NCBI GenBank assembly: GCA_025766275.1
Contig: JAFKAC010000016.1
Location: forward strand, 930,001 to 994,000
Reading direction: 5' to 3'
Length of the DNA stretch: 64,000 bases
Source of the DNA: Lactarius indigo
Taxonomy: Eukaryota > Basidiomycota > Agaricomycetes > Russulales > Russulaceae
Shown here: in pieces, positions 1 to 11,237 of the stretch
Layout: each line of letters starts with the position of its first letter
How positions within the stretch are numbered: the stretch's first letter is position 1
Position numbers and translations under genes: made by a program
Notes under the pieces: model-generated
Database searches by the model: none
What the model saw: only the letters and a program-made list of their open reading frames with translations
Told to the model about the DNA's origin: nothing

Positions 1-455
1 CCTGATCAACGTCGTGACCGACAATTGCTTGTGTAGCGACGGTCGCGATACATTAAAGAGCCAGGACCGTCGTACTTCCGGCGGTGGAGGGTCCAAGCTC
101 GCTCATAGAGAAGAGCATATGCAACGGCGGTGATAAGAGGCAGTACCTATTCCGATTCACTCTGGATCACTCTGGATCGTTTCGGTAGAAGCGATGACAC
201 AGCAAAGCAATGGCTACAACCGTACGTTAGCGTGCCACGCTATCGGGCTTTGGGATTGGGGTCGTTTGTTTTCGACCTCAGACTTGGCATCAGCAAAACA
301 AAATTTGACTAGCTGTGACTAGGGGAACTAGCTCCTACCATATTTGGGTATCACTAGTCCGCACTAGTCACGGCTAGTGCTCCTAGTAACGTTTTGTTTT
401 CCTGATGACTGGTTATCCCGGGATGGCGGGGTGTTGAATGCGACCATCATGGCGT
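1..455 (+). pseudogene. Vts1-like SAM-protein gene relic (central part)
   Basis: This stretch recurs, diverged, near 1690-2080, 17640-18000, 23020-23280 and 60300-60680. In the better copies it runs into a stretch reading roughly AGMLNGxxMAQLA, which in the copy at 37068 leads to a Vts1-type SAM domain. Frames are broken by stops and indels, so no protein is expected. It is split by a small inverted-repeat element at 288-407. Assignment to Vts1 rests on position relative to the SAM-bearing copies and is inference for this piece alone. Confidence 0.5.
288..407. mobile_element. Small inverted-repeat element (MITE-like), copy 1
   Basis: A 120-bp A/T- and CTAG-rich insert begins CATCAGCAAAACAAAA and ends TTTTGTTTTCCTGATG, which are inverted repeats of each other. 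The homologous module at 23190-23230 runs through without it. A second copy lies in opposite orientation at 61547-61661. There is no coding capacity, so it would be non-autonomous. The target duplication is only 2-3 bp and its exact limits are ambiguous, so the superfamily is not assigned. Confidence 0.65.
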
Positions 456-655
456 AGCTCGCTGATAGTTGCGCTAGGTAGACTACTATAATAGTAGTAA
501 TTATTGGGTGGTACAAAGGAAGTGATCGCCGTTACTAGTTCAGACAATAAGAGCGACGTCAGGTTGGCTTGCATCATGATTCAGTTTGGTGCGGACCACT
601 GGCGGTCCGGACTGCCATGTGGCTATGCCAACGCTTTGGACAAGGTCTGTCTATT
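456..655. other. Module junction, no gene seen
   Basis: A conserved junction motif (GGTGGTACAAAGGAGGTAAT-like) is followed by about 100 bp resembling 2150-2240. The same junction recurs near 18025, 23310, 30540 (inverted) and 60690. I see no coding potential. Confidence 0.4.
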
Positions 656-735
656 GAGATATCTGCGACGTCGACCGTCACGCGTCACGTCCGGTGGAAG
701 TGAAGAGACTAGATTACTTACTTTAGAAAGGGCAT
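656..735 (-). pseudogene. Orphan 5' end of an F-box module gene
   Basis: On the minus strand ATGCCCTTTCTAAA (735-722) is followed by GTAAGTAATC and a CGCAG acceptor, then ATATCTC. This is the first exon, first intron and start of exon 2 seen in the complete genes at 22571, 14788 and 58353. The frame hits a stop shortly afterwards and no F-box exon follows, so a whole gene body has been lost here. Confidence 0.7.
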
Positions 736-879
736 GAGGTGACTCGAAGAACTAACGGGGCACCTTTATTGTGGAACATGAACTGAAGGAAATACAAGGA
801 ACATGAAGTCATCACACCGCCATCAGCTGACTTGGAATATGGCTGAATAAGATTTGGGGCATCCACAACAACCGCAAAT
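736..879. other. Upstream flank of the lost F-box gene
   Basis: It contains CCTTTATTGTGGAACATGAA, the equivalent of the conserved CCTTATTGTAGAAC element found upstream of other module genes. No coding sequence is seen. Confidence 0.45.
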
Positions 880-2875
880 CCGCGATCGTCCGCGATCATC
901 TCTCACTCTCCTTCGCTTTCAGGAAGAGGCGGTTACTTCCTCTCTCGACGTCAACGGGTCAACCTCAAAGGATGTACTCGCGCCATTGGGAAATCTGGGA
1001 ACACTCCCCCCCGTCTTTTATTACTAACGACACCTGATCCCTTTCGAAGCCGAGCGCTTTTCTCTTCACGACCGTGTACAGCATTCTACCCAAGTTTAGA
1101 TCACCACCCCTCCTCTCTCTTTGTCCTGCAACATATCACCAAAGCAAATACCTTCCTGACACAATCCGGATTTATTCCTCCCGCCCCTTTCTTGTAACAA
1201 CCAGAACCGCCAATCGCTTGCCTTTGACACCACCTCTTCTTACCTTTCTCCGGATATCATCCTTGATATCGCCAACACCGTCAACCAGCTGACTAATACC
1301 CGCGCTACACTTGCCCAATGCCCCAAAGCACGGCAAACTTGAAGTTAACAACGCCCCACCGTATCTCTGCTCCTGTGCTTGGGCTCGGGGCGGCTCACTT
1401 GGCTAGATCGCAAAGCACGATAGATCCCGCGTCAAAAATATCTGCAGATCCCCGCCGTCCCACCCGCCGAGCATCGACCTTCAGAAATGCGGGCGGCGTT
1501 TCTTTTCGCTCCCGCACCAGATGGTGGCGTTCGAGCTCTCCTGTGTCACTGGCGACAGCTGAGCTGGCGCTGAACACGCCACTCATACGTCGATGGCCCA
1601 GAACCACACCTCCGATTCTCACGGACAGCCGCCCTTGCCGCAAATAAGCCTGGCACCTTATAAAGCCGTGTCACGCTCTCTACCTTGAATTCCCCGAGAA
1701 CCTCCGCCGAATCTCTCAAGGCCGGAAGCGGCTTCGCCCCTACGACCGACAATTGCGTGTACGGCGACGGTAGCAATGGAGTCAAAAGCCAGGATCGTCG
1801 TGCTTCCGGCGGTGGGTGTTCAAGCTCGCTCATTGAGAAGAGCCTATGCAACGGCGGCAGCGGAGTCAGTACCTATTCCGATGCACAGAGACCTGCGCTC
1901 TGGATCACTCTGGGTCGTTTCAGTAGAAGGGATGATGGCAGCAACGCCATGGTTGCAGCCGATTTGCATGCCACGTTTTCGGGCTACGGTATTGGGGTCG
2001 TCGGTTCCCAACATTAGACTAGGTTCTCCCGTGCTGGCAGGGTGTTGAAAGGGCTCATTATGGCACGGGTCGCCGCTGGTTGTGCTATTAGGTCCATTGG
2101 TAGTGATCATCGAGGTGGTACAGAGTTATCTAAGACTGAGACAATAAGGACTTCAGCTTGCATTGGTGCGGGATGCTTTGGACCACTGTCGGACCTCCAT
2201 GTGGCTGTTCCAGCGCTTTTTTGTGGGTCGTGGGACGCGCAAAAATGACTGCGTCACCGTAAAGCCTTTTTTCTTTGGAATCATTTTCAATACTCACTAT
2301 CGCTATCAGTACTGCGCCCACTGCGACCATCATTTCAACACTCTCGCAATGAGGCTTTTTAGGAGAAGACGGCCGAAGCCTTTCTGGATCACCTCCTGGG
2401 TGAACTGCTGGGGAACTCAGCGCCATCGGCCAATGTGAGTGGCGCATCCCTTTCCACTACCCCATCCCTTTATTATACTGAAGCTGTACAGCCCCTCCTC
2501 ATGATTTTCGGCAGCATTCCAGGTCTTCCTCATCACCGTCCTGGAACAAATTGTCGACTGCGTGATTACTATCCTGAGCCTGGCTTTCGGTCGTTGTGCA
2601 CAGAGCCAGATGCTGGACAAGTTCACGAGGATGGACCTCGGTCCGCTTCGGCCCACGCCAGCGCCAATCCATATCAGTCTCGAAATCACCAAACACATTG
2701 AGTCGACCTCCTTTTCTACTTCACCGCCAACACTGCTAATAGTTCGAGTGACTGCCGCAGCTACGCTCGCCCAACAACGCGCCAAACTCAGGCCCAACAA
2801 TGAGGCCCACCCTGTCTGTGTGTCCCCCACCGTCTGGCGGACCTGTATCGGCGGCACCGGGCTCGACTGTTTTGT
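880..2875 (+). pseudogene. Vts1-like pseudogene relics
   Basis: These are degenerate, frame-broken pieces in the order expected for a fungal Vts1 gene. Around 1020-1090 is the equivalent of the segment read elsewhere as an [15 protein letters not shown] stretch. The central part follows at 1690-2080. Around 2600-2800 fragments resemble QSQM-xx-KFTRMDLGPLRP followed by TLAQQRAKL. Two partial copies are probably joined in tandem, the second from about 2240. No SAM domain is readable. Intact Vts1 proteins bind hairpin RNAs through a C-terminal SAM domain; nothing here could make one. Confidence 0.5.
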
Positions 2876-3642
2876 TTTGTTTTGCGAGCCACAAAGCAGC
2901 ATCCCGATATCTCCGTCTCTTCGCCGTATGTCTGCCCTTTACTGGTACTACAGTAGCGTTTCAGGACTTATGGCTCCTATCTAAATTTTTTTGCGCGAAA
3001 AATGTCAGAACTCCTTTTTTCTTTTTATATGGGTGGTGGCGGCGGGGGGCATTTTCTCTTCCCTTTTGATTCTTTCGAAACTCGATACGAACCTCGAGGA
3101 GTTTCCATTCACACATACAGGGCGTATGGTATTTGTATCCTCGGCGTCTGCACTCTTTCTCTTAGCTTTCCTTTGTATATGGGTGACTTTAAAGTGCGAA
3201 GGATATATTACACTCGCTTCTGACCAAAGTTGTTTTTTTTCTTCGCGAGAGTTTCCTAAGGCATTGCTGGGTTGCGACATTTCAAACTTTATGGCGGCGC
3301 ACCTCATAATCGGGATTCGAGTCGACCCTTGTTATGTGCGATAAATTTACAATTCGGACGTGTCGTGTGTATAATTGACGATCGCTCAATATTGTCGTCT
3401 CGTACATACAATCTGTGACAACAGAACCGTATGCGTACTCTGTCTGCGTATTTATGTCATTCCCCCGAAGAGACCAACAAAATGAAAGGAAATTGTAGAC
3501 TGTGGTATCACGTGTCTTTGGAGAGCGGGGCAGATAGTGGCGAATGTGGGAAGGATCCGACGACGAAGGATGAGGTGCAGTTATGCAACTGGCTGGAGAG
3601 GTGTAAACGAGTTCCAAATGCGCGAGTCGTCGCGCTGAACTT
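2876..3642. other. Conserved 3' flank of F-box gene 1
   Basis: The sequence recurs at the 3' side of every F-box gene (10480-11237, 18540-19255, 25540-26245, 54400-55114, 62690-63435, and inverted after 35102). At 3585-3642 it still encodes, on the minus strand, the displaced original C-terminal codons of gene 1 (PEVQRDDSRIWNS), cut off by the retroposon at 3656-3870. The rest is probably 3' UTR and spacer. Confidence 0.55.
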
Positions 3643-3655
3643 CAGGGTGCTGGCT

Positions 3656-3870
3656 GTTTTTTTTTTTTTTTTGAATCTGTTTGTATTCCGGAGTGCGTAT
3701 CCTAGATATAGACCGGTCGCAGCAACAAGTTACTACAGTCATGAGAAGGGGTGAGAGAGGTGCCCCAAATCGTAAATAATCGAGATCAGGCAAAAGAATC
3801 GTAAGAGTTTAGAAGGCACCCGTAGGGGTCGCGTACGTAGTGTCCAAAGACGGGAATGGTAGAGAGTTTG
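3656..3870 (-). mobile_element. Poly(A)-tailed retroposon insertion in F-box gene 1
   Basis: A 215-bp insert is flanked by a perfect 13-bp duplication CAGGGTGCTGGCT (3643-3655 and 3871-3883). On the minus strand it ends in a run of 16 A residues next to the duplication. This is the mark of target-primed reverse transcription by a LINE-type machinery, so it is either a SINE or a 5'-truncated LINE tail. It interrupts the last exon of the F-box gene just after the second zinc finger. Gene 4 shows the uninterrupted site at about 26385-26405. The internal sequence was not recognised. Confidence 0.85.
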
Positions 3871-6800
3871 CAGGGTGCTGGCTTTCGGGGTGTTCTCTGA
3901 ATGAGTCATCTTGTCCCTCTGAGAACTCGAAGTCTCTGCAATACGAGCACAAGATTCGATATCCATGCTCGCCTACAAAGTGAAGATCGAGTTCTTTCTG
4001 CTCTCCGAAACTGGGGTGACAGATGTGGCACTGGTCGAATGGCACATTGGTTTGGATGGTGTGGTCTGAGCGCGATCGTAAGGTGACAAATGACAGTAGA
4101 GCGTTAAACGACAGCTCGTTCACCCCCGTAGGTTCTTCTATACGAAGGTGACGCAGGGAAGGGAGCACAGTTGTGCGCCCCTCATCGACTAGACCCAGAG
4201 CACACAAAATAGAGGTTGCAAGTCCGCCAGCCACCCGAAAGTCTGTTACGCCGCCAAATGCGCGGATAAGTTCCAGCCATTCTTCGTCGTCCATGTCATC
4301 CTGCCCACTTAATGATTGGGCCGCAGTGATGCATATGTTGTTTACACGGAATAGGAATGGGGAAAATTGGTGACAAACTCGAGCCATGGAGGACAACTGC
4401 TGGTCTAACTCCTCGCATAATATTTGTAACCGAAGAGGTGTAGAAATGCCCGAGCCGGTAAATGAGATGGAAATGGCTTGCGCGGAGATTTGAACTTCTG
4501 CTTGACTGAGCAACGTCTGCAATTCTATCCGCTCGATAAATCGGCCAAGTTCCGAAGCGTCCATCGTCGGTTCGCTAAAGATGACATCAAAATCCCTGAG
4601 GCCCGGTGCATCGACCCTAGCCACGAAGTTGTCCAAGTACTCGTCAGTTCCAGTATATTTGAGGCACCGAAGAGCAGGGAGAGCAAGGCGCTCCCCTGAC
4701 TGTGGGGGAACGTCTCTGTGGTGGGGGGAGGAAAGGGAATGGAGCGAAAGTGTTCGAAGTTGAGTCATCCCGGATAACGCATCAGCGAGTGTTGCTGGGG
4801 AAAAACCCACGTCACTTGGAATTTCGTGAAGCTGAATATCTACAAGGCCCTTGGAGGACGAAAGTAGCTGCGGGAATGAGGGAAACCCAATCCTGGTCGA
4901 GTGCAGAGTACGGAGGCGAGTGCCCCACCGAAAGGTGCTGGGCAGGATCCGTTCCACGGTATCTCGGGACAGAATGACAAGCTCTTCCAGTTCGGAAAGT
5001 GGCTCAGAGATAGCGGAAAGCTTTCCAAGAAGCGAGGTGGTGACGGTAAGGCGGATGGAGCTAACACGACCAGACTGATTCAATGCGGCAATGATATTGT
5101 CATTGTCCTCGGGAGCCGGCGAATGGCAATTGGGAACCCCCCCGTATCGTATGGTAATAGGAAAGGCTGGCCTGTAATCTAGAGCCTTCAACACGGGGCT
5201 TCCGTGCGTACAGTGAAGTCGAAGATTTAGACTCAGAGGTGATCCAAATACGATTTGTCGCCATCTTTGGCATACGCACGTGAGCGTAGGCCAAATTTGC
5301 GGAGTGAGACCCAGACAGTGACGAAATATGTCAAGAAGGACGTCGTCGGGGAGCATCTCGATCGTCCTCTGGTGAGAAAGAAGTCCTATTCCAAATGAGT
5401 CAGCGAATGGTGGTGGCGACGCTAGGCGTAGGTTGTACCTGTTCCACTGGCACGTGGTTCATTGACTTGGTATGGTTGTTCATATTCCACCGGTATATGA
5501 TAACCAGAGAGCCGGTGTGAAATCATGAATGATACTACGGCCTCCCTCAAAGGCGAATAACTTGGCCAAGGCTGTGGTATGTAGAGCTTTTGCAGGGCAG
5601 GTAGCACAGTCTCCTGCCGTCTGTCCGGCAGTTTCAAGGCACGCACGATGTACGTCGAGAGGTTCCCGTCAACACGAAGTTGTTTTATACCCCTGAATGG
5701 GTTGATAAGCTCAAGCCATCGTCCGCTACTACCCTCCCATCTTGGTTGTCGCGTTGCGCTGATGCGTAGATCTTCCACATTGAAAAGGAAAGCGGAAAAA
5801 TGGATGCAGGCTTGGGAGATGAAGGATAGCTGCACGCTTAATGCCTCGGAGAAAAACCCCAATTGAAAGCACGGGGTGGCTCCTGGAAGTGTCAAAGAGA
5901 TAGAGATGGCACTCTGAGAGGATACAATATGCGCCCGGCGGTGTGACTTGTGCATTTCCATGCGACCAATGAATTTGTACAGTTTTGAATCGGCAAAGAA
6001 GGGACCATCTAAGAAGGTGATTCCGATATCCCTCAGACGGGGAGCATGAATCATGACCACAAGGTCTTCCAAATATTTGAAAGGTCCTCTAAAATTAAAG
6101 CGGGTAAGAGAAGGAAGAACAACGCGTTCCCCGGCCGGTGGTGGTGGGGAAGGGTAAACGGTGGTGGGGAGGAAATGAAGGGAAAGTGATTGAAGCTGGG
6201 TCATCCCTGACAAGACATCCGCGAGCACTTCTGGTGCTAGATAAGAAGGATAGAGAACTTCGTGAAGTTGAAGGTCTACAAGATTTGTGGAAGAATAAAG
6301 GAGCCGAAGGAGTGCGGGAAAGGAGATCCTGGTCGAGTTGAGACAACGAAGACGCGAGCCCCACCGAAAAGTGCTGGGCAGGGTTAGCCGCACGCCATCT
6401 TGAGACAGAAGAACGAGGTCTTTCAGTTCCGAAAAGGGCCTCTCGATTGCGGATAACTTGTCAAGGAGCGAGCTTGTGACGGTGAGGCTGATAGAAACAA
6501 CACGATCAGATTGCTGAAGTGCGGTCATAATGTTGTCCTCGTCCTCAGGAACCGGCGGATCGAGCACTAGAGATCCCCCGTACTCCACGACGATAGGCAG
6601 GGCGGGACGGGAATCAAGAACCTTCTGAACTGGGGTTCCGTGGGTAAAGTGGAGTCGAAAAGACGCAAATACGATACGTCGCCATCTGCGGCAAATATGC
6701 GCAAGCCCGGGCCAAAATAGGGAGTCATCCAGATAATGACAAAATATCTTCAAAAGAACTTGGTCTGAAAGGTCCTCGATCGTCACTTGTTGAGAAAGGG

Positions 6801-7015
6801 AACAAGTTAACGAGTAGCACAGGCACTAGGCGGAAGATGTACCTCTTTCGAGGCATTCACTTTGTGCCGTACTAGGAGGCAATTTGGGGGTTTGTTTATA
6901 ATAAAAAAACCACGGCAATTTGAGTTGGGCAAGTCTATTGGAATTTGGGAGATTTTGACTGTCACCTCCAGGTGCGGCATGGAAGATGCTAGAGCACTTA
7001 CCTCAGCGAGTGCAT
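3809..7015 (-). CDS. F-box gene 1: two-unit F-box protein, C-terminal C2H2 fingers
   Basis: I read this as one gene of four exons: 7002-7015, 6843-6958, 5439-6785 and 3809-5385 (introns 43, 57 and 53 nt). All junctions are in frame and give 1,017 aa. Exon 3 encodes unit A, with an F-box-like start (VTIEDLSDQVLLKIF, then a WP-L-HICRRWRRIVF segment). Exon 4 encodes unit B with a second F-box (LPDDVLLDIF, VCQRWRQIVF), a leucine-rich body and two finger motifs near residues 945-996 (CHIC...H-x4-H, CSYC...H-x4-H). F-box proteins usually tether substrates to SCF ubiquitin ligases; the substrate here is unknown. The natural C-terminus is replaced by about 20 residues encoded by the retroposon at 3656-3870, leaving the fingers intact. 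Closest copy: gene 4. The alternative, two separate genes, is less likely because the frames fit only when spliced. Confidence 0.8.
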
Positions 7016-7590
7016 GAAGGGAGAATGAACGAGGCAGCTATCGCTCGCGTATCCCTATTACTATTATGTAGAACAAACAGGGGGGAACATGAGGTTGCCA
7101 CAGTGCAGCCACACCGTCTGGTCGGGTGGGCAATATCTAGGGTTCAGGCCTACTCGCGGCATACATGCAGCAGCGTGACGGCGTTTCCACCGCATTGTGA
7201 TGGCCTTGGTAATTTACTGTGGTGAATCTGGTGATGTATGTGGTACCGGTCATCCGAAAGTGGACTTATTACTAGTGACCCGCTAAAGGTAGCCAGCCAC
7301 CTTTAGTTCCGTGCGCTGAGCCAACCCCGCTGCACAGGGGAGCCCTTTGAAGCGCGCTAGATTTGAAAACGAGCGGACTCGGATGTTCGACGACTGTTCG
7401 CCGCGTGGTGTGTGCATCCATCATGCATGTGGCTGATGTATTGCTTACTATAGTCGGATATGTCCGAGACCCCTTATTGTAACGATCATGTTCTCACCGC
7501 CATCCTTCAGGCCTTCAGGAAGGAAAGACTACTTCCCCTCTCAAATATCTCGACGTTGATCTCCAAGGACATACTCGTGCTACCCTCGAC
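7016..7590. other. Upstream region of F-box gene 1
   Basis: No gene is seen. Near 7066-7074 the minus strand reads GTTCTACATAATA, matching the same position upstream of gene 4 (about 29604-29614) and related to CCTTATTGTAGAAC upstream of genes 2, 3 and 6. The stretch 7260-7450 is shared with 29790-30005 but not with the other modules, so modules 1 and 4 form a subgroup. Confidence 0.45.
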
Positions 7591-9120
7591 CCCATGTTTG
7601 GGTCACTCACCCATCTAAATGTACGGCAAGAACCCCAGTGTGCCAGCGCTCTTACCCGTGGCCCTGTCACCCACCCCTTGGCCACTTTACCACAGGACTT
7701 CAGTCTTGCTGCGCCGGGCCTGTCCTCGAGGCGAGCTTGCCGACAGATGCCTACCACCGGGCTCCTAGGGAGCACCACCGTTCAAAATCCCAGAATGTGA
7801 ACTTTCGCCTCCACACATTCCCCTACATTTTTTCCTCGACTTACCATTTCCCGTACTTCCTGTCTGACCAACCACTCTTCCCAGCGGATGCTATCGACCG
7901 GTGGTTTGAGACCTTTCATTGGAAGTCTCATTGGTGAGCATCATGATCTCGTCATGACCGCCAACACCGTAATCTTCTCACGTGTTACTCTTCAGCTGGG
8001 GTTCCTTGGGAAGAGAGAGCTGCTGCCTCTCTCGAAGTCGATTTAAAAGAGGAACTTAGTAACATCGAGCGATGTGAGCAGCCCAATATCCTTTCCTCTC
8101 GTTTCGATCATCTCACCCACTCGCATTCCCCAGGGTTCAAGCTTGAGGTTCTCTTCGAAGCCGAGCGCACGGCAGCTCTTTACAGTTTTTTACAATATTT
8201 TACTCAAGTCCAGATCCTCTTCCTCATCACCGCCCTGCAACCTATGGCCAAGGTCGACCCCTTGACTACTCTTCTGAGCCCAGCCGCTGGGGGTCCCACG
8301 AAGCAAGAGGAAAACTAACCTTGCCAGTACGAATCTCAAGTCGCTCAAACTCAAGTCTGCCATGCTCGTCCCCCTCCTTCCGCACTTTTGGCACCGGCGC
8401 CAACCCGGTCCGCCGGTCGTTTGTCTTTGGCCCGACCTCCTCTTTCCTACCTTCGGAAACCGCCAACACTATCGACGACACAGGCGGCCCCGTCACAACC
8501 TTGCCCAACAACGTGCCAAACTCAAGCTGCCGGCAACGCCGTCTATTGCATACCTACTCCCGCCTCCGTGGGAGCGCAGAAGAGCACACCTGCACCGGTC
8601 GGGCTGCAAAGCGTGACAACTCTCCAAGGCACGACGCTATCCAGCGCCATCGGCCCATGTGAGCGGCGCATCCCTTCCACCATCATCATTTCAGATCCAC
8701 TCCCCCAGCACTATCCTGGAACAAATTTTCCAGGGTCGACCTCATGATTGCTGTTCTGAGCTCGGCTCTCTGTAGTTTTTCACAGAGCCAGATGCAGGAA
8801 ACGTTGGATCTCCGGTCTCCGAGGCTCAAAGTCTAATCTCCCCGGTCGCATTCAGCCGACGCCAGCGTCAACCCAAATTGGCAACATTGAAATCGCTGTG
8901 CGTGCTAACGTGTGCAATGGTGTTGAAGGTGGACCGTTGCATAAGTATATACCGATATTGAGGGAATGGCGTGGAAGAGATGGCAATGCTAGACATTCAG
9001 GCGGCAATTGATATTCAGGCGTTGAAGGTGGTGGTGTCGCAGTGCACTGCGAGCAAGGAGTCACTCAAGGTGTTCAAAATCATCCGCACGAAGACAAAAA
9101 GAGCATAACCATAACCGTAC
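7591..9120 (+). pseudogene. Vts1-like pseudogene, first copy in module 2
   Basis: Around 8120-8280 the plus strand reads a broken version of [17 protein letters not shown], then [21 protein letters not shown], a pattern I associate with the N-terminal half of basidiomycete Vts1 proteins. Near 8500-8530 comes TLAQQRAKLK. Around 8930-9060 is a very decayed SAM-domain segment (HKY, E-W-R-x-R, a C-terminal K-V-rich stretch). Frameshifts and stops separate the pieces. A second copy begins further downstream. Confidence 0.55.
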
Positions 9121-10440
9121 CGCACCCGGATCTCTCCGGTCATGGTGGGGAGTCAGGAGTGTCTCAAAATACGGGAGGGTCGCGAGCTATGTAGTAACCA
9201 CGTGTCTGGTGTTGGACCAAACTCCGAGATACCTGCAGAATAGTGGCGTCGGTAATTGATCTGGTGCGTATAGTATCGCTCTCCCGGATACGTCGCAGCT
9301 TTTCGGCTGACTGCCTTAGGATGGGTGTTGGCCGGTTCAACTTGAACCTCGAACAGTGCTCGCCTGCGCTGGGCTGGCAGGGATATCGAACTGGCTCGGT
9401 ATGGTGAAAATTGCGCAGCTGAACCGCATGAACGGATGAGCCCGTTCGGAGTCAACAGGAATATGCCGGCCATGGCCAACCTAAGTACGATGGGCGTTAC
9501 CCCGAGGCGCAACTGCTCGCGCTGCGGATTGCCGCTGCTGGAGGAGGATTTGGCCAGCTTGTGCCTAGCGTCAGCGTGGGCCTATTGAATATATTTTCGT
9601 GAGATCCTGTTTCAGTTTGTCCGTATCTTCGTGTTCCATGCGGGCGTTGTGCAAACCTACGCGATTCCTTCGCACTCTGTCTCGATTCGCATTTTCGTAC
9701 TTACTCGGACGTCCGGTCCGGCATTCCGTTTCCCCTCCCGGTCGTACCCACGTCCGCGGATTCGTTATGTCGTCGCTCTGCGGAAGCAGAGCATAAAATT
9801 TCCTACTATATAGTTCTGTTCAGATCTATATAAGTGTCCTACTTCTGTAGTGTAGCACCTCAGCTTTGCCACTCCAGTGTGCACAGTAGCTGAGCGTTGT
9901 CTTTTCGTGCAGACACCGCCGCGCACACGTTTATACTAATCATTTATATTTATTCACTCAACTATGGTCCTATACGCGTCCATACTTATTTGAGGGCCTC
10001 GGCACATTCGATGGGCTACAGGGCGGTACTGGCCGCAGTGGCCTGTGCGGCGGCTCCTGGGGGTCCGGATGACACTTACTTACCCGGCCGTGGTGGCAGA
10101 CTAGTGGCAGTGCTAGTGGTAAAGGTGGATCCTCTGAGAAAGGCGGGGCGGGGCGAAGAAGGACGAGGAAGGTTTCGAGCTGGAAGTACTGAACGACGGT
10201 GGCTGGGTGGCTGCGCACGCTCCGGCTACACAAGTACAAGCCGGATTTTGATGGCGCAGTCAAAGCACGAGGCACCGCGATGCTCGGTGTGCGCAGGAAG
10301 ATGCTCAAGTTGCTCGTAGAAAAATAGCGATCGACGACCCCACTGCGCCTGCCTCTCCCTCTACCACTGTCGTCGTCTGGCGGACCTGTACCCAAGCCTG
10401 TACCGGTGGCACCGGGCTCGACTATGGGGGGCTCGGCTGG
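9121..10440 (+). pseudogene. Vts1-like pseudogene, second copy, interrupted by a 410-bp insert
   Basis: About 9420-9583 corresponds to the central region that at 37080-37260 reads MNPFGVN...MANLSxxG...AGGGFGQ. About 9994-10340 corresponds to the glycine/serine-rich linker and SAM domain (LNDGGW-LRTLRLHKYKPDF, then ARRKMLKLLV), but in more than one frame. The two parts are separated by an insertion at 9584-9993. 10340-10440 resembles the proline-rich end (PTAP...TVVVWRTC). Not functional as it stands. Confidence 0.65.
9584..9993. mobile_element. 410-bp insertion with 6-bp direct repeat GGGCCT
   Basis: The insert lies between GGGCCT at 9578-9583 and GGGCCT at 9994-9999. The uninterrupted paralogue at 37240-37260 has one GGGCCT. 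It contains TATAAAATT and CTATATAAG, which would suit a promoter inside a solo LTR, but the ends (ATTGAATATA...TTATTTGA) are not the canonical TG...CA and no inverted repeats are obvious. The class is unresolved. Confidence 0.55.
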
Positions 10441-11237
10441 CAGTGGGGGTGGAACGAAATACGGAGGAAAAACTTTTTTTAGTTGTTGTGAGTTAAAAAG
10501 CAACATCACCCTTTCTCCGTATATTTGCCTTCAAGTTATGTCCACATCTTACTAGTAGCATCTCAGGACTTGTGATTTCTATCTAATTTTTATTCGTGAA
10601 AAACGTTGGGATTAGCCTTTTTTCTTTTCGTATAGGTAGTGGTGCTGACGGTGGTGGGCCCTTTCTTTAATTCTACGAACATCAAGGTATCATCGTTCGC
10701 GCACAGGGCGTACAGTATTTGTATCCTCTGCACCTACTGGCAGTCAACGGTACCTTTCTTTTTTTCGCCATCCTTAATTCTCGCTTTTGTATACAGGCGA
10801 CTTTAAAGTGTGTATAATACGAATAGATATTTTATGCAACGCCGCTTTTGACCAAAAATGTATTTCTTTCTTCACGGGAGTGTTGCCTCGACTATGGTGT
10901 ATTTCAAGCTCTATGCGGTGCGGTTCTCTGCCTTGCGTACTGCAGGGGTCTGAGTCGGCCCTTATCGTGTGTGATGAAATTTATGGCTCAGACATGACAT
11001 GTAACCGGCAATCACGCAATCTTGTTATCTCGTAGTGCATATAACGTACAGAAAAGACAATCGTCTGCGTACTCTGACTAATACCCATGAAGAAAGAACA
11101 AAAAAGAGGAAGGAAAGGAAATTGCTGCCCATAAACTGTCCTTTGGAGCGTGGTAAAGGTACAACAGATTTGAAGAGGCACAGAGTGTCGCTCAGGCTGG
11201 GACTTCGTCGTGTGTCGGAATCGGGAGCGCGGCGCCG
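10441..11237. other. Conserved 3' flank of F-box gene 2
   Basis: It is homologous to the 3' flanks of the other module genes, including the T-rich patch, GTGACTTTAAAGTGTG and the run before the stop codon. No independent coding sequence is seen. It probably contains the 3' UTR of gene 2. Confidence 0.5.
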
